DNA from: Streptomyces sp. SPB162
GTDB lineage: Bacteria > Actinomycetota > Actinomycetes > Streptomycetales > Streptomycetaceae
Reading direction: 5' to 3'
DNA: 64,000 bases
NCBI RefSeq assembly: GCF_029504575.1
Contig: NZ_JAQFII010000001.1
Location: forward strand, 6,331,001 to 6,395,000
The notes beneath the pieces were generated by a model that saw nothing but the letters and a program-made list of their open reading frames with translations, did not search any database and was not told the origin of the DNA. Positions 1 to 9,072 of this stretch are shown piece after piece. The position numbers were made by a program, and so were the translations under genes. The stretch's first letter is position 1. Every line of letters begins with the position of its first letter.

Positions 1-1947
1 CCGTCGCCCATCGGCGCGGCGACGGCCGCGTCGCACGACGGCAGCCCGGAGTTCGCGGGCTTCGTCGGCGACGAGGTGTGGTGGACCGAGCCGCGCCCCG
101 CCGAGGGCGGCCGCCGCGCGCTGGTCCGGCGGCTCGCGGACGGCAGCGAGCAGTGCCCGCTGCCCGCACCGTGGAACGTCCGCAGCCGCGTCATGGAGTA
201 CGGCGGCCTGCCGTGGGCAGGCGTCCCGGACGCCGACGGCCCGCTGATCGTCTTCGTGAACTTCGCCGACCAGCGCCTGTACGCGTACCGGCCGGGGACC
301 GAGCCGCTGCCGCTGACGCCCGTCTCGGCGGTGGGCGACGGCCTGCGGTGGGTGGACCCGCGGATCCACCAGGACCGGGGCGAGGTCTGGTGCGTCCTGG
401 AGGAGTTCACCGGGGACGGTCCTTGCGACCTGCGGCGCGTCATCGCCGCCGTACCGCTGGACGGGTCGGCCGCCGCCGACCGCCGCGCCGTGCGCGAACT
501 GACCGACGGCGTCGACCGGTTCGTCACCGGCCCCCGGCTCTCCCCGGACGGTGGGCAGGCCGTGTGGATCGCCTGGGACCATCCGCGGATGCCCTGGGAC
601 GGCACCGAGCTCAAGCTCGCGCAGGTCGGGGAGGACGGCGCCTTCACCGGGGTCCGCACCCTGATCGGCGGCCCCGAGGAGTCGGTCGCGCAGGCCGAGT
701 GGGCCGCGGACGGCACCCTGATCGCCGCCACGGACCGCACGGGCTGGTGGAACCTGCACCGCGTCGATCCCCGCACCGGCGAGGCCGTCAACCTCTGCCC
801 GCGTGACGAGGAGTTCGCCGGCCCGCTCTGGAAGCTCGGCTACCGCTGGTTCGCGCCCGTCGGCGAGGGACTCCTCGCGGTCCTGCACGGCGTAGGGGCC
901 CAGCGACTGGCCATACTCGATCCGGCCACCGGCGAACTGGCCGACGTCCCGGGCCGCTGGACGGAATGGGCCGCGGGCCTCGCCACCTCGGGCACCCGGG
1001 TGCTGGACGTGGCGGCGAGCGCGCGCTCCTCGTCCGAGATCGTCGAACTCGACACCCGCACCGGGCACCCGCGCGTCATCGGCTGCGCACACCAGGACGC
1101 CGTCGACCCCGCGTATGTGCCGGACCCCGTCGCCCGCACCTTCACCGGGCCCGACGGGCGTGAGGTGCACGCCTCCGTGTACCCGCCGCGGAACCCCGAG
1201 GTCAGAGCTCCGGCGGGGGAGCTGCCGCCCTATGTGATCTGGGCGCACGGCGGCCCCACCAGCAGAGTCCCCATGGTGCTCGACGTGGAGATCGCCTACT
1301 TCACGTCGCGCGGCATCGGCGTCGCGGAGGTCGACTACGGCGGCTCCACCGGCTACGGCCGCGCCTACCGGGAGCGGCTGCGCGAACAGTGGGGCGTCGT
1401 GGACGTCGAGGACTGCGCGGCCGTCGCGCGGGCGCTCGTCGAGGAGGGCACCGCGGACGGGGCACGGCTCGCGATCCGCGGTGGCAGCGCGGGCGGCTGG
1501 ACCACGGGAGCGTCGCTCACCACCACGGACCTGTACGCGTGCGGCGCCATCAGCTTCCCGATCCTGGACCTGACCGGCTGGTCGGCGAACGGTGAGACGC
1601 ACGACTTCGAGTCGCGGTATCTCGAGTCCCTCGTCGGCCCGCTCGCCGAGGTCCCTGACCGGTACCGCGACCGTTCGCCGGTCAACGGCGCCGACCGCGT
1701 CACCGCGCCGTTCCTGCTGCTGCAGGGGCTGGACGACGTGATCTGCCCGCCCGTCCAGTGCGAGCGCTTCCTGGAGCGGATCGCCGGGCGCGGCATCCCC
1801 CACGCCTATCTCACCTTCGAGGGTGAAGGCCATGGATTCCGCCGCCAGGAGTCGATCGTCGCGTCTCTGGAAGCCGAACTCTCGCTCTACGGGCAGGTCT
1901 TCGGCTTCGTGCCGCCCGGCGTGCCGCTGCTGGAGCTGACCAAGTGA
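1..1947 (+). CDS. S9 family peptidase (prolyl oligopeptidase-like), 5' end outside window
   Basis: Serine peptidase of the prolyl oligopeptidase family that should cut short peptides in the cytoplasm, as no signal is visible in the part present. The frame is open from the first base, so the N-terminus is missing; the first ATG-like codon at 76 is internal. The first two thirds look like the beta-propeller half. The C-terminal third is an alpha/beta hydrolase with the nucleophile motif GGSAGGW (Ser codon at 1486), an Asp in LQGLDDVICPP and a His in EGEGHGF, giving the Ser-Asp-His triad in the expected order. The stop overlaps the next start by four bases, so the two peptidases are probably co-translated. 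Family assignment is firm; substrate is not known. Confidence 0.93.
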   Translation, partial: PSPIGAATAASHDGSPEFAGFVGDEVWWTEPRPAEGGRRALVRRLADGSEQCPLPAPWNVRSRVMEYGGLPWAGVPDADGPLIVFVNFADQRLYAYRPGTEPLPLTPVSAVGDGLRWVDPRIHQDRGEVWCVLEEFTGDGPCDLRRVIAAVPLDGSAAADRRAVRELTDGVDRFVTGPRLSPDGGQAVWIAWDHPRMPWDGTELKLAQVGEDGAFTGVRTLIGGPEESVAQAEWAADGTLIAATDRTGWWNLHRVDPRTGEAVNLCPRDEEFAGPLWKLGYRWFAPVGEGLLAVLHGVGAQRLAILDPATGELADVPGRWTEWAAGLATSGTRVLDVAASARSSSEIVELDTRTGHPRVIGCAHQDAVDPAYVPDPVARTFTGPDGREVHASVYPPRNPEVRAPAGELPPYVIWAHGGPTSRVPMVLDVEIAYFTSRGIGVAEVDYGGSTGYGRAYRERLREQWGVVDVEDCAAVARALVEEGTADGARLAIRGGSAGGWTTGASLTTTDLYACGAISFPILDLTGWSANGETHDFESRYLESLVGPLAEVPDRYRDRSPVNGADRVTAPFLLLQGLDDVICPPVQCERFLERIAGRGIPHAYLTFEGEGHGFRRQESIVASLEAELSLYGQVFGFVPPGVPLLELTK

Positions 1948-2894
1948 CGGGGCCCGTGCCGGAGTCCCTGCGCCGGGCCCGCCGACTGGTACCCGGCGAC
2001 CGGGTCGCGATCGTCGCCCCCAGCGGCACGATTCCGCGCGAGCGGCTCGACGCCGGAGTCGACATCCTGCGCGGCTGGGGACTCGACCCGGTCGTCGCGC
2101 CGCACGTGCTGGAGCAGCACTCGCGCCTGCAGTATCTGGCCGGCACGGACCAGGACCGTGCCCGGGACCTGCAGCAGGCGTGGTGCGACCCCTCGGTGGC
2201 CGCGGTGCTCTGCGCGCGCGGCGGCTACGGCGTGCAGCGCATGGTCGACCTGCTGGACTGGGCGGCGATGCGGGCCGCCGAGCCGAAGGCGTTCATCGGC
2301 TACAGCGACATCACCGTGTTGCACGAGGCGTTCGCCACCCGCCTCGGCCTCGCCACGCTGCACGGCCCGATGGCCGCGGCGGCGACGTTCCTCAAGGACG
2401 GCCCCACCCAGGACCACCTGCGCAGCACCCTGATGGAACCGGAGACGGTCCAGGTCCTCGCCTCGCCCACCGCCCGCACCATGGTTCCCGGCCGGGCCCG
2501 TGGACGCACCCTCGGCGGCACGGCCTGCCTGCTCGCCGCGGAGCTCGGCACGCCGGGCGCCCGGCCCGGCGCCGCCGGCGGGATCCTCCTCCTGGAGGAC
2601 GTCGGCGAGGAGCCGTACCGGCTGGACCGCTACCTCACCCAACTGCTGCGCTCCGGATGGCTGGACGGCGTCGCCGGCATCGTCCTCGGCTCGTGGGCCG
2701 AGTGCGGCCCCTACGAGAAGGTGCGCCCACTGCTGCTCGACCGGCTCGGCGGTCTGGGGGTGCCGATCGTGGAGGAGCTGGGGTTCGGGCACTGCGACTC
2801 GACGATCACCGTCCCGCTCGGCCTGCCCGCCGTCCTGGACGCCGACGCCCGCACCCTGACGATGGAGGTCCCGGCACTCCTTACGGACTGCTGA
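1944..2894 (+). CDS. S66 family LD-carboxypeptidase (LdcA/MccF-like)
   Basis: Predicted muramoyltetrapeptide LD-carboxypeptidase, the family that removes the terminal D-residue from murein tetrapeptides or cleaves related amide bonds (MccF). It has the family hallmarks in order: VAIVAPSG at the N-terminus, ARGGYG, the nucleophile segment GYSDIT, the Glu-containing LLEDVGEEPYRLDR and the His segment GFGHCDSTITVPLG. Length of 316 residues is normal. The GTG start overlaps the upstream peptidase stop (GTGA), suggesting translational coupling and a shared role in peptide turnover. No signal peptide is seen, so it probably acts in the cytoplasm on recycled muropeptides. MccF-like detoxification of a peptide-nucleotide is an alternative. 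Confidence 0.92.
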   Translation: MTGPVPESLRRARRLVPGDRVAIVAPSGTIPRERLDAGVDILRGWGLDPVVAPHVLEQHSRLQYLAGTDQDRARDLQQAWCDPSVAAVLCARGGYGVQRMVDLLDWAAMRAAEPKAFIGYSDITVLHEAFATRLGLATLHGPMAAAATFLKDGPTQDHLRSTLMEPETVQVLASPTARTMVPGRARGRTLGGTACLLAAELGTPGARPGAAGGILLLEDVGEEPYRLDRYLTQLLRSGWLDGVAGIVLGSWAECGPYEKVRPLLLDRLGGLGVPIVEELGFGHCDSTITVPLGLPAVLDADARTLTMEVPALLTDC

Positions 2895-2946
2895 CGTCCC
2901 GGCCGGGTCGCGCTGCCGGAACCGTCCCGCGCCGTAGGTTCTGAGC

Positions 2947-4020
2947 ATGCTGACACTCGTCACCGGAGGCGCGGGCTTCATCGGCTCGCACATCGTGACC
3001 GCCCTCGTCGAAGCCGGGCACGACGTGCGCGTCCTGGACGCACTGCTCCCCGCCGCCCACGGCGAGCGCGCCGAACCGCCCCCCCTTCCGGCGGGAGCCG
3101 ACTGGCGGCGGGCCGACGTCCGGGACCGCGCGGCCGTCGAGGACGCGCTGCGCGGGGTGGACGCGGTCTGCCACCAGGCCGCCATGGTCGGACTGGGCAA
3201 GGACTTCCGCGACGCGCCCGACTACGTCAGCTGCAACGACCACGGCACCGCCGTACTGCTCGCCGCCATGGCCGCCACCGGGGTGCGGTCCCTGGTGCTG
3301 GCCGGCTCCATGGTGGTCTACGGCGAGGGCCGGTACGCCTGCGCGCGGCACGGCGTCGTCCGTCCGGGACCGCGCCGGGTCGCCGACCTCGACGCGGGCC
3401 GCTTCGAACCACTCTGCCCGCACTGCGGCGATCCGCTCGCCCCCGGCCTCGTCACCGAGGACGCCCCGACCGACCCGCGCAACGTCTACGCGGCCACCAA
3501 GCTCGCCCAGGAACACCTGACCGCCGCCTGGGCCCGCGCGACCGACGGCCGCGCGGTGTCCCTGCGGTACCACAACGTCTACGGCCCGGGGATGCCGCGC
3601 GACACCCCGTACGCGGGCGTCGCCGCGCTCTTCCGTTCCGCCCTGGCGCGCGGTGAGGCCCCCCGCGTCTTCGAGGACGGCGGCCAGCGCCGGGACTTCG
3701 TGCAGGTGGGGGACGTCGCCGCCGCCAACGCGGCCGCTCTCGGCGCACTGACCGACGGACCCTCCGGTGGGCTGAGGACCTACAACGTCGGCAGCGGGAC
3801 CGTGCACTCCGTGGGCGACATGGCGGCCGCCCTCGCCGCGGCCACCGGCGGCCCCGCCCCCGTCACGACGGGCGAGTACCGGCTCGGCGACGTCCGGCAC
3901 ATCACGGCCTCGTCCGCGCGCATCCGCGCCGACCTCGGCTGGGCACCGGCCGTCGGCTTCACCGAGGGAGTGCGGGACTTCGCCCACGCCGCACTGCGGG
4001 GAACGCCCACCCCGGCCTGA
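2947..4020 (+). CDS. NAD-dependent epimerase/dehydratase (dTDP-rhamnose 4-epimerase-like)
   Basis: Extended short-chain dehydrogenase acting on a nucleotide sugar. The NAD-binding GGAGFIGSH motif lies at the N-terminus, and the catalytic YAATK (Tyr-x-x-x-Lys) about halfway. Between them is an insertion with a Cys and His (YACARHG) followed about 30 residues later by CPHCG, which looks like a metal-binding knuckle. I recall a similar insertion in dTDP-L-rhamnose 4-epimerase-type proteins, but the substrate is not proven. 357 residues. The gene starts 52 bases after the carboxypeptidase and converges on the sensor kinase; the glycosyltransferase genes nearby suggest activated-sugar supply. Confidence 0.85.
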   Translation: MLTLVTGGAGFIGSHIVTALVEAGHDVRVLDALLPAAHGERAEPPPLPAGADWRRADVRDRAAVEDALRGVDAVCHQAAMVGLGKDFRDAPDYVSCNDHGTAVLLAAMAATGVRSLVLAGSMVVYGEGRYACARHGVVRPGPRRVADLDAGRFEPLCPHCGDPLAPGLVTEDAPTDPRNVYAATKLAQEHLTAAWARATDGRAVSLRYHNVYGPGMPRDTPYAGVAALFRSALARGEAPRVFEDGGQRRDFVQVGDVAAANAAALGALTDGPSGGLRTYNVGSGTVHSVGDMAAALAAATGGPAPVTTGEYRLGDVRHITASSARIRADLGWAPAVGFTEGVRDFAHAALRGTPTPA

Positions 4021-4041
4021 CGCCGACCCGGTATGCGGCGG

Positions 4042-5154
4042 TCAGCCGGACGCGGCCGGCAGGACGACCTCGAAGCGACAGCCGCCCTCCACGTTGCTGA
4101 CGGCGGCATGGCCGGCGTGCGCCTCGACGATGCCGCGGACGATGGCGAGGCCGAGTCCGGCCCCCGCGGGAGGCGTCCTGGCTCCGGTGCCGCGCCAGCC
4201 CGTGTCGAAGACCCGGGGCAGGTCGGCGGGCGGGATGCCGCCGCAGCCGTCGGTGACGGACAGGACCACGGAGTCCGCCTCGCGGTGCGCGGAGACCGCC
4301 ACCGTTCCGTCGGCCGGGGTGCGGTGGATGGCGTTGGCGAGCAGGTTCGCGAGCACCCGCGTCATCTCGCGGCCGTCGACCTCCACCGGGACGGACTCGA
4401 CGCCGTCACCGATCAGCCGGACGCCGTGCTCGCGGGCCAGCGGATCCGCGCCGGCGATGGCGTCGCCCACGAGGTCGTAGACGGACATCCGGGACGGCAC
4501 CAGGGACAGCACGCCCGCCTGGATGCGGGAGAGCTCGAAGAGGTCGCCGACCATGCCGCTGAGCCGCTCCACCTCGGTTCTGATCTGCGCGTGGTAGCGC
4601 GCGGGGTCCTCCGCTATGCCGTCCTCCAGCGCCTCGGCCATGGCGCGCAGCCCGGCGAGCGGGGTGCGCAGATCGTGCGAGATCCACGCCACCAGCTCCC
4701 GGCGGGACGCCTCCAGCGCGCGTTCGCGCTCCCGCGACGCGGCGAGCTTCGCGCTGGTGGCCGCCAGTTCGCGGCCCAGATCGGCGAGCTCGGCGGTCGG
4801 CGGCCCGGCGGGCGCGGCGAAGGTGTCGTTGTCGCCGAAGTCGCGGGTGGCGGTCGCCAGGGCGCGGCTGCCCGCGACGACCCGACGGCCGAGCAGCAGG
4901 CTCACGCCCAGCGAGACGACGGCGGCCATCGCGCAGACCGTGATGACCACGCCCAGGTCATGCGAGGACAGGAACATGGCCCAGGCGACCGAGAGGGTGC
5001 CGGCGAGCATCGCGGCCACCGTGACGGCGGCGACCACCGCGAGCGACAGCGCCACCGACCGGTTCCGCAGCAGGCGCAGCGCCAGCGCGCCGAGGAGCCC
5101 GGCGGCCGCGGCGCCGACCGCCGCGTAGGCCGCTATCAGCAGGACGTCATGCAT
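4042..5154 (-). CDS. Sensor histidine kinase
   Basis: Membrane sensor kinase of a two-component system. Three hydrophobic segments occupy about residues 3-29, 33-62 and 68-89, with little extracellular sequence between them. A linker leads to the HisKA domain, where His160 sits in WISHDLRTP. The HATPase domain follows, with an N box (NLLANAIHRT), a G1 box (VTDGCGGIPP) and a G2 box (GAGLGLAIV). It overlaps the response regulator stop by eight bases and is the second gene of a minus-strand operon. With such a small external part it may sense a membrane or internal cue. It sits between sugar-related genes transcribed on the other strand. Confidence 0.93.
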   Translation of the reverse strand: MHDVLLIAAYAAVGAAAAGLLGALALRLLRNRSVALSLAVVAAVTVAAMLAGTLSVAWAMFLSSHDLGVVITVCAMAAVVSLGVSLLLGRRVVAGSRALATATRDFGDNDTFAAPAGPPTAELADLGRELAATSAKLAASRERERALEASRRELVAWISHDLRTPLAGLRAMAEALEDGIAEDPARYHAQIRTEVERLSGMVGDLFELSRIQAGVLSLVPSRMSVYDLVGDAIAGADPLAREHGVRLIGDGVESVPVEVDGREMTRVLANLLANAIHRTPADGTVAVSAHREADSVVLSVTDGCGGIPPADLPRVFDTGWRGTGARTPPAGAGLGLAIVRGIVEAHAGHAAVSNVEGGCRFEVVLPAASG

Positions 5155-5917
5155 CGGGGCTCACCGCTTCCTGTGCCGCCGGTTCCGTGAGGGCCGATGC
5201 CGCATCGCCGGCCGGCGAACCGCCCGGCGGGTCGAAGCGGTAGCCGACGCCCCAGACCGTGCTGATCAGCAGCGGTCGGGCCGGATCGTCCTCGACCTTC
5301 TCGCGCAGCCGCCGCACATGGACGGTGACGGTCGACAGATCACCGAACTCCCAGCCCCACACCCGCCGCATCAGCTCCTCGCGCCCGAGCACCCGCCCGG
5401 GGTGCCGGAGGAAGAACGCGAGGAGGTCGAACTCCCGTATGGTCAGGGCGAGTTCCTCGCCGGAACGGGTGGCGCGCCGGGCGGCGGGGTCCAGCGCGAG
5501 CGGCCCCGACCGCAGCCAGGGGCCGTCGGGCGGCGGCGTCCCGGCGCGGCGCAGCACGGACTCCACGCGCAGCACCAGCTCGCGCGGGCTGAACGGCTTG
5601 GTGACGTAGTCGTCCGCGCCGACCTCGAGTCCGAGGATCCGGTCGTCCTGGTCGCCGCGGGCGGTCAGCATCACCACGGGGACGGGTCCGCGCTCGCGTA
5701 TCCGCCGGCACACCTCCAGGCCGTCCAGTCCCGGCAGCATCAGATCGAGGACGACGAGGTCCGGGCGGACGGCGGCGGCACGGGCCACCGCCGTGGGTCC
5801 GTCGGCGGCCCGGTCCACGACGAAGCCGGCGCGGTGGAGGTATCCCGCGACGACTTCGGCGACGGTCGGATCGTCGTCGACGACGAGGATGCGGCGTTGT
5901 GCGGGGTCGGTGGTCAC
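5147..5917 (-). CDS. OmpR/PhoB-family response regulator
   Basis: Cytoplasmic DNA-binding response regulator, partner of the kinase that follows it. The receiver domain has the acidic pair in ILVVDDDP, the phospho-acceptor Asp near residue 58 in LVVLDLMLPG and the conserved Lys in DDYVTKPFSPRE. The winged-helix C-terminal domain ends GVGYRFDPP, as usual for this class. I chose the GTG at 5917 (VTTDPAQRRILVVDDD); a longer open frame to 6001 adds an unlikely 28-residue N-terminus that would fill the divergent promoter region. The tail of about 30 residues after the winged helix is Ala/Pro-rich and not conserved-looking. It is divergent from the GT2 operon 123 bases away, which it could control. 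Confidence 0.93.
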   Translation of the reverse strand: MTTDPAQRRILVVDDDPTVAEVVAGYLHRAGFVVDRAADGPTAVARAAAVRPDLVVLDLMLPGLDGLEVCRRIRERGPVPVVMLTARGDQDDRILGLEVGADDYVTKPFSPRELVLRVESVLRRAGTPPPDGPWLRSGPLALDPAARRATRSGEELALTIREFDLLAFFLRHPGRVLGREELMRRVWGWEFGDLSTVTVHVRRLREKVEDDPARPLLISTVWGVGYRFDPPGGSPAGDAASALTEPAAQEAVSPDA

Positions 5918-6040
5918 GCTTCGAGTCTGGCACCGGAGGCGGGGGACGGGCTCCCGGGTGGCGGATCGGGGTGTCGGCGTCCGCGTTTCGTAAGGATCCA
6001 ACGTCCGGAATGTCGGACTCTGATTCGTAGGGTGAGGAGC

Positions 6041-6763
6041 GTGACCAACTCACCGACACCGCCTGTCGACGTCGTACTGCCATGCCTGGACGAGGCCGGC
6101 GCCCTGCCCTGGGTGCTGGAGCGCATTCCCTCCGGATGGCGGGCGATCGTGGTCGACAACGGCTCGTCCGACGGCTCCGCCGACCTGGCCGCCTCCCTGG
6201 GCGCGACCGTGGTCAGCGAACCGGTGCGGGGCTTCGGCGCCGCGTGCCACGCCGGACTGCTCGCCGCGACCGCCGACATCGTCTGCTTCTGCGACTGCGA
6301 CGCCTCGCTCGACCCGGCCCTGCTGCCGTCCCTCGCCGACCCGGTGCTGCGGGGAGAGCTCGACCTGGTGCTGGGCCGCCGCCGGCCCACCACCCGGGGC
6401 GCCTGGCCACCGCACGCCCGGCTCGCCAACCTCGAACTGGCCCGGCTCGTCCGCCGCCGCACCGGCCTGCGGCTGCACGACCTCGGCCCGATGCGGGCCG
6501 CCCGGCGCGCGGCGCTGCTCGGCCTGGAACTGGCCGACCGCCGGTCCGGCTACCCGCTCGAAATGCTCGTTCGCGCCGCCGACGCGGGCTGGCGCGTCGC
6601 CGAGACCGACGTCCCGTACGCGCCGAGAACCGGCCGCTCCAAGGTGACCGGCACCTGGCGCGGGACCTGGCACGCCGTCCGGGACATGAGCGCGGTACTG
6701 CGTCAACCGGCGGCCGCCCCGACGGCCACCCAGGCCTCCCCGCTCGGCCAGGTCGCCCGATGA
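6041..6763 (+). CDS. Glycosyltransferase family 2
   Basis: GT-A fold glycosyltransferase of about 240 residues. The N-terminal nucleotide-binding motifs PCLDEAGALP and DNGSSDGSADLA are clear, and the metal-binding acidic cluster is FCDCDASLDP. There are no C-terminal membrane segments, so it may be soluble or peripheral. I chose the GTG at 6041 because it has a good ribosome site (GAGGAG) just upstream and the protein begins right before the GT2 motif. A TAGGGT hexamer at 6028 is a possible -10 box. The stop overlaps the next gene's ATG by four bases. The size and the TIGR04282-like neighbour resemble the pair known as rSAM/selenodomain-associated transferases 1 and 2, although no radical-SAM gene is present here. 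Confidence 0.9.
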   Translation: MTNSPTPPVDVVLPCLDEAGALPWVLERIPSGWRAIVVDNGSSDGSADLAASLGATVVSEPVRGFGAACHAGLLAATADIVCFCDCDASLDPALLPSLADPVLRGELDLVLGRRRPTTRGAWPPHARLANLELARLVRRRTGLRLHDLGPMRAARRAALLGLELADRRSGYPLEMLVRAADAGWRVAETDVPYAPRTGRSKVTGTWRGTWHAVRDMSAVLRQPAAAPTATQASPLGQVAR

Positions 6764-7434
6764 CGGGCACCCCCGGCGTGACGACGTTGCTCGTGATCGC
6801 CAAGCAGCCGGTGCCGGGGCGGGTCAAGACCCGGCTCACCCCGCCGTACACCCCGCGCCAGGCGGCGGCACTCGCCGAGGCGGCGCTCGCCGACACCCTC
6901 GACGCGGTCCTGCGCGTCCCGGCCCGGCGGCGGGTGCTGGTGCTCGACGGCGCGCCCGGCCCCTGGCTGCCGCCGGGCTTCGACGTCGTTCCGCAGGCGC
7001 CCGGCGGCCTGGACGAACGGCTGGCGGCCGCGTTCGCCGGCTGCGCCGGGCCCACGCTGCTGGTCGGCATGGACACCCCGCAGCTCACCCCGGCCCTGCT
7101 GGAACCGGCGCTGCGGCCCGACGCCTGGCTGGGCTGCGACGCTTGGTTCGGCCCGGCGGAGGACGGCGGCTTCTGGGCGGTCGGCCTCGCCGAGCCCGAC
7201 CCCTCGCTGTTCCCCGGGGTGCCGATGTCGACGGACCGGACGGGTGCGATCCAGCGCCGCCGGCTCACCGACGCCGGGCTGCGCGTCCGCGACCTGCCGG
7301 CACTGCGCGACGTGGACACCGCAGCCGACGCCGCCGAGGTCGCCGCCCTCGCGCCCGGTTCGCGGTTCGCCGCGACCTTGCGGGCCTGTGCGCCGGCCGG
7401 TCTCGCCGTCACCGGCGGGACAGTGGCCAGGTGA
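6760..7434 (+). CDS. TIGR04282/DUF2064 family transferase
   Basis: Nucleotidyl/glycosyltransferase-like protein of the DUF2064 family, related in fold to CofC. The N-terminal signature LLVIAKQPVPGRVKTRL is characteristic, followed by the conserved MDTPQLTP and a Gly-rich GPAEDGGFWAVGL segment. 224 residues, start at the ATG overlapping the upstream stop (ATGA). It is the middle gene of a tightly coupled run (GT2, this gene, methyltransferase), so the three should act on one product. The family has no well-established substrate; a sugar or lipid-linked sugar is inferred from context only. Confidence 0.88.
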   Translation: MTGTPGVTTLLVIAKQPVPGRVKTRLTPPYTPRQAAALAEAALADTLDAVLRVPARRRVLVLDGAPGPWLPPGFDVVPQAPGGLDERLAAAFAGCAGPTLLVGMDTPQLTPALLEPALRPDAWLGCDAWFGPAEDGGFWAVGLAEPDPSLFPGVPMSTDRTGAIQRRRLTDAGLRVRDLPALRDVDTAADAAEVAALAPGSRFAATLRACAPAGLAVTGGTVAR

Positions 7435-8120
7435 CGCCCCCGGACGGCTTGACCGCGACGATCGCCCAGCGGCCGGGAGGCCCGGCGCCGTGGATCGACG
7501 ACCCGTACGCGCACGCGATCCGCTCCGGGCGCGGGCCGCTCTTCCTGCGCAGGGCCGACGGCTGGTTGCTGCCGCTGGACGTGGAGCGGTGGTGCGCGGC
7601 GCCGGACGCCGCCGACACCGCGCTGCTGTACCGGTGCCGGCGCGGCCCGGTGCTCGACATCGGCTGCGGGCCCGGCCGTCTGGTGGCGGCGATCGCGGCC
7701 ACCGGCGTGCCCGCGCTCGGCGTGGACGTCAGCCCGGCGGCCGTGGCCCGCACCCGGGACAGCGGGGGCGCGGTGCTGTGCCGGTCGGTCTTCGACCGGC
7801 TGCCCGCCGAGGGCCGCTGGGGCACGGCGCTGCTGATCGACGGCAATGTCGGCATCGGCGGCGACCCGCGGGCGCTGCTCGCCCGGGTCGGCGAACTGGT
7901 CGCCCCCGGCGGCCGGCTGCTCGTCGAGGCCGCGGCTTACGACGTGGACGAGCGGTTCACCGTGCGGGTGGAGGACGGCCGGGGCCGGTACGGCCGCGAC
8001 TTCCCCTGGGCGCGGCTGGGCGCGGCCGCGCTGCGGTCCGCCGCCGACGGCACGGGGTGGACGGCGGTCGAGGAGTGGTCCGTGGGCGGCCGGCACTTCA
8101 CGGAGTTGTGGCGCTGCTGA
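7431..8120 (+). CDS. SAM-dependent methyltransferase, class I
   Basis: Rossmann-fold methyltransferase. Motif I is VLDIGCGPGRLVAAI and the acidic end of strand 2 is ALGVDVSPAAV; later strands (LLIDGNVGIGG, GGRLLVEA) fit the class. 229 residues from a GTG that overlaps the previous stop by four bases, so it is the third cistron of the GT2 operon. The sequence gives no hint of the methyl acceptor; modification of the product made by the two upstream transferases is an inference from operon structure. Confidence 0.88.
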   Translation: MTPPDGLTATIAQRPGGPAPWIDDPYAHAIRSGRGPLFLRRADGWLLPLDVERWCAAPDAADTALLYRCRRGPVLDIGCGPGRLVAAIAATGVPALGVDVSPAAVARTRDSGGAVLCRSVFDRLPAEGRWGTALLIDGNVGIGGDPRALLARVGELVAPGGRLLVEAAAYDVDERFTVRVEDGRGRYGRDFPWARLGAAALRSAADGTGWTAVEEWSVGGRHFTELWRC

Positions 8121-8148
8121 CGCCCGCGACCCCGCCCCAGGAGTGGCT

Positions 8149-9018
8149 TCACGCCCACGTACGGTCCAGGAATTCCGCGATCAGCGGTGCGATCTCCCCG
8201 ACGCACTCCTCCAGCGCGAAGTGCCCGGTATCGAACGAGTGGACCTCGGCGGCCGGCACGTCGCGCAGGAACGCGTGCGCCCCGGCCTCCACGAAGATGG
8301 CGTCGCGGCGTCCCCACAGCACGAGCGTCGGCGGCTGGTGCTCGCGCAGCCAGGCCTGCCACCGCGGGTACAGCTCGATGTTGCTGCGGTAGTCGTAGGC
8401 CAGCTGGAGCTGGATCGCGTCGCGCCCCGGCAGGTCGAGGAAGTGCTGGTCGAGCAGCCAGCCCTCGGGAGCGACGGTGGACGCGTCGGTGGTGCCGCCC
8501 TCGTACTGGGCGCGGGTGAAGTCGAGGGTCAGCATCCGGCGCTGCCGCTCCTCCGAGCCTTCGCTCTCGCGGCGTTCGGCCACGAAGGCGCGGGCTATCG
8601 GGCTGAGCCCCTCCTCGTACGCGTTGCCGTTCTGCACCACGAGCCCGGCGACCCACTCCGGGTGGCGCTCTGCGAGGCGGAAGCCGACGGGGGAGCCGAA
8701 GTCGAAGGCGTAGAGCGTGAAGCGGTGCAACCCCAGGGCCTCGCAGAACCCTTCCACGACGTCGGCGAGCAGGTCGAAGGTGTAGGTGAGGGAGGTCGGC
8801 GCGTCGCTGTGCCCAAAGCCCGGGTAGTCGGGCGCGATCAGGTGGTACTGGCCGCCGAGCGCGTCGATGAGCCGCCGGTACTGGTGCGAGGCGGACGGGA
8901 AGCCGTGCAGCAGGAGCAGGGTCGGGGCGTCCGGGTCGCCGGCCTCGCGGTAGAAGACGCGGACTCCGTCCACGTCGACGAACCGGTGGGCCACTCGGGG
9001 AAGTTCCAGAGCCGTCAT
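8149..9018 (-). CDS. Alpha/beta hydrolase (epoxide hydrolase/haloalkane dehalogenase type)
   Basis: Soluble alpha/beta hydrolase of 289 residues. The oxyanion-hole motif is LLHGFPSASHQ. The nucleophile elbow reads AFDFGSPVG, placing Asp rather than Ser at the nucleophile position as in epoxide hydrolases and haloalkane dehalogenases. The late His lies in FDTGHFALEE. I chose the ATG at 9018 (MTALELPRV), 17 residues inside the longest frame. It is convergent with the methyltransferase operon (28 bases apart). An imperfect inverted repeat lies 55-84 bases upstream of its start, so it may have its own regulator. Substrate unknown. Confidence 0.9.
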   Translation of the reverse strand: MTALELPRVAHRFVDVDGVRVFYREAGDPDAPTLLLLHGFPSASHQYRRLIDALGGQYHLIAPDYPGFGHSDAPTSLTYTFDLLADVVEGFCEALGLHRFTLYAFDFGSPVGFRLAERHPEWVAGLVVQNGNAYEEGLSPIARAFVAERRESEGSEERQRRMLTLDFTRAQYEGGTTDASTVAPEGWLLDQHFLDLPGRDAIQLQLAYDYRSNIELYPRWQAWLREHQPPTLVLWGRRDAIFVEAGAHAFLRDVPAAEVHSFDTGHFALEECVGEIAPLIAEFLDRTWA

Positions 9019-9072
9019 CGCGCGTGCCTCCGATGTGGGTGTCGGCGGGACTGTTCCGTCGACACCCACATG

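Noticed and set aside
4033..5190. Long open frames opposite the kinase, regulator and most other genes
   Set aside because: High GC keeps antisense frames open. These have Arg/Gly/Pro-rich compositions and no domains, while the opposite strand carries full conserved motifs.
6028..6033. TAGGGT as a -10 box giving a leaderless GT2 mRNA
   Set aside because: There is no matching -35 at 17-18 bases and a good ribosome site exists, so the box is not convincing.
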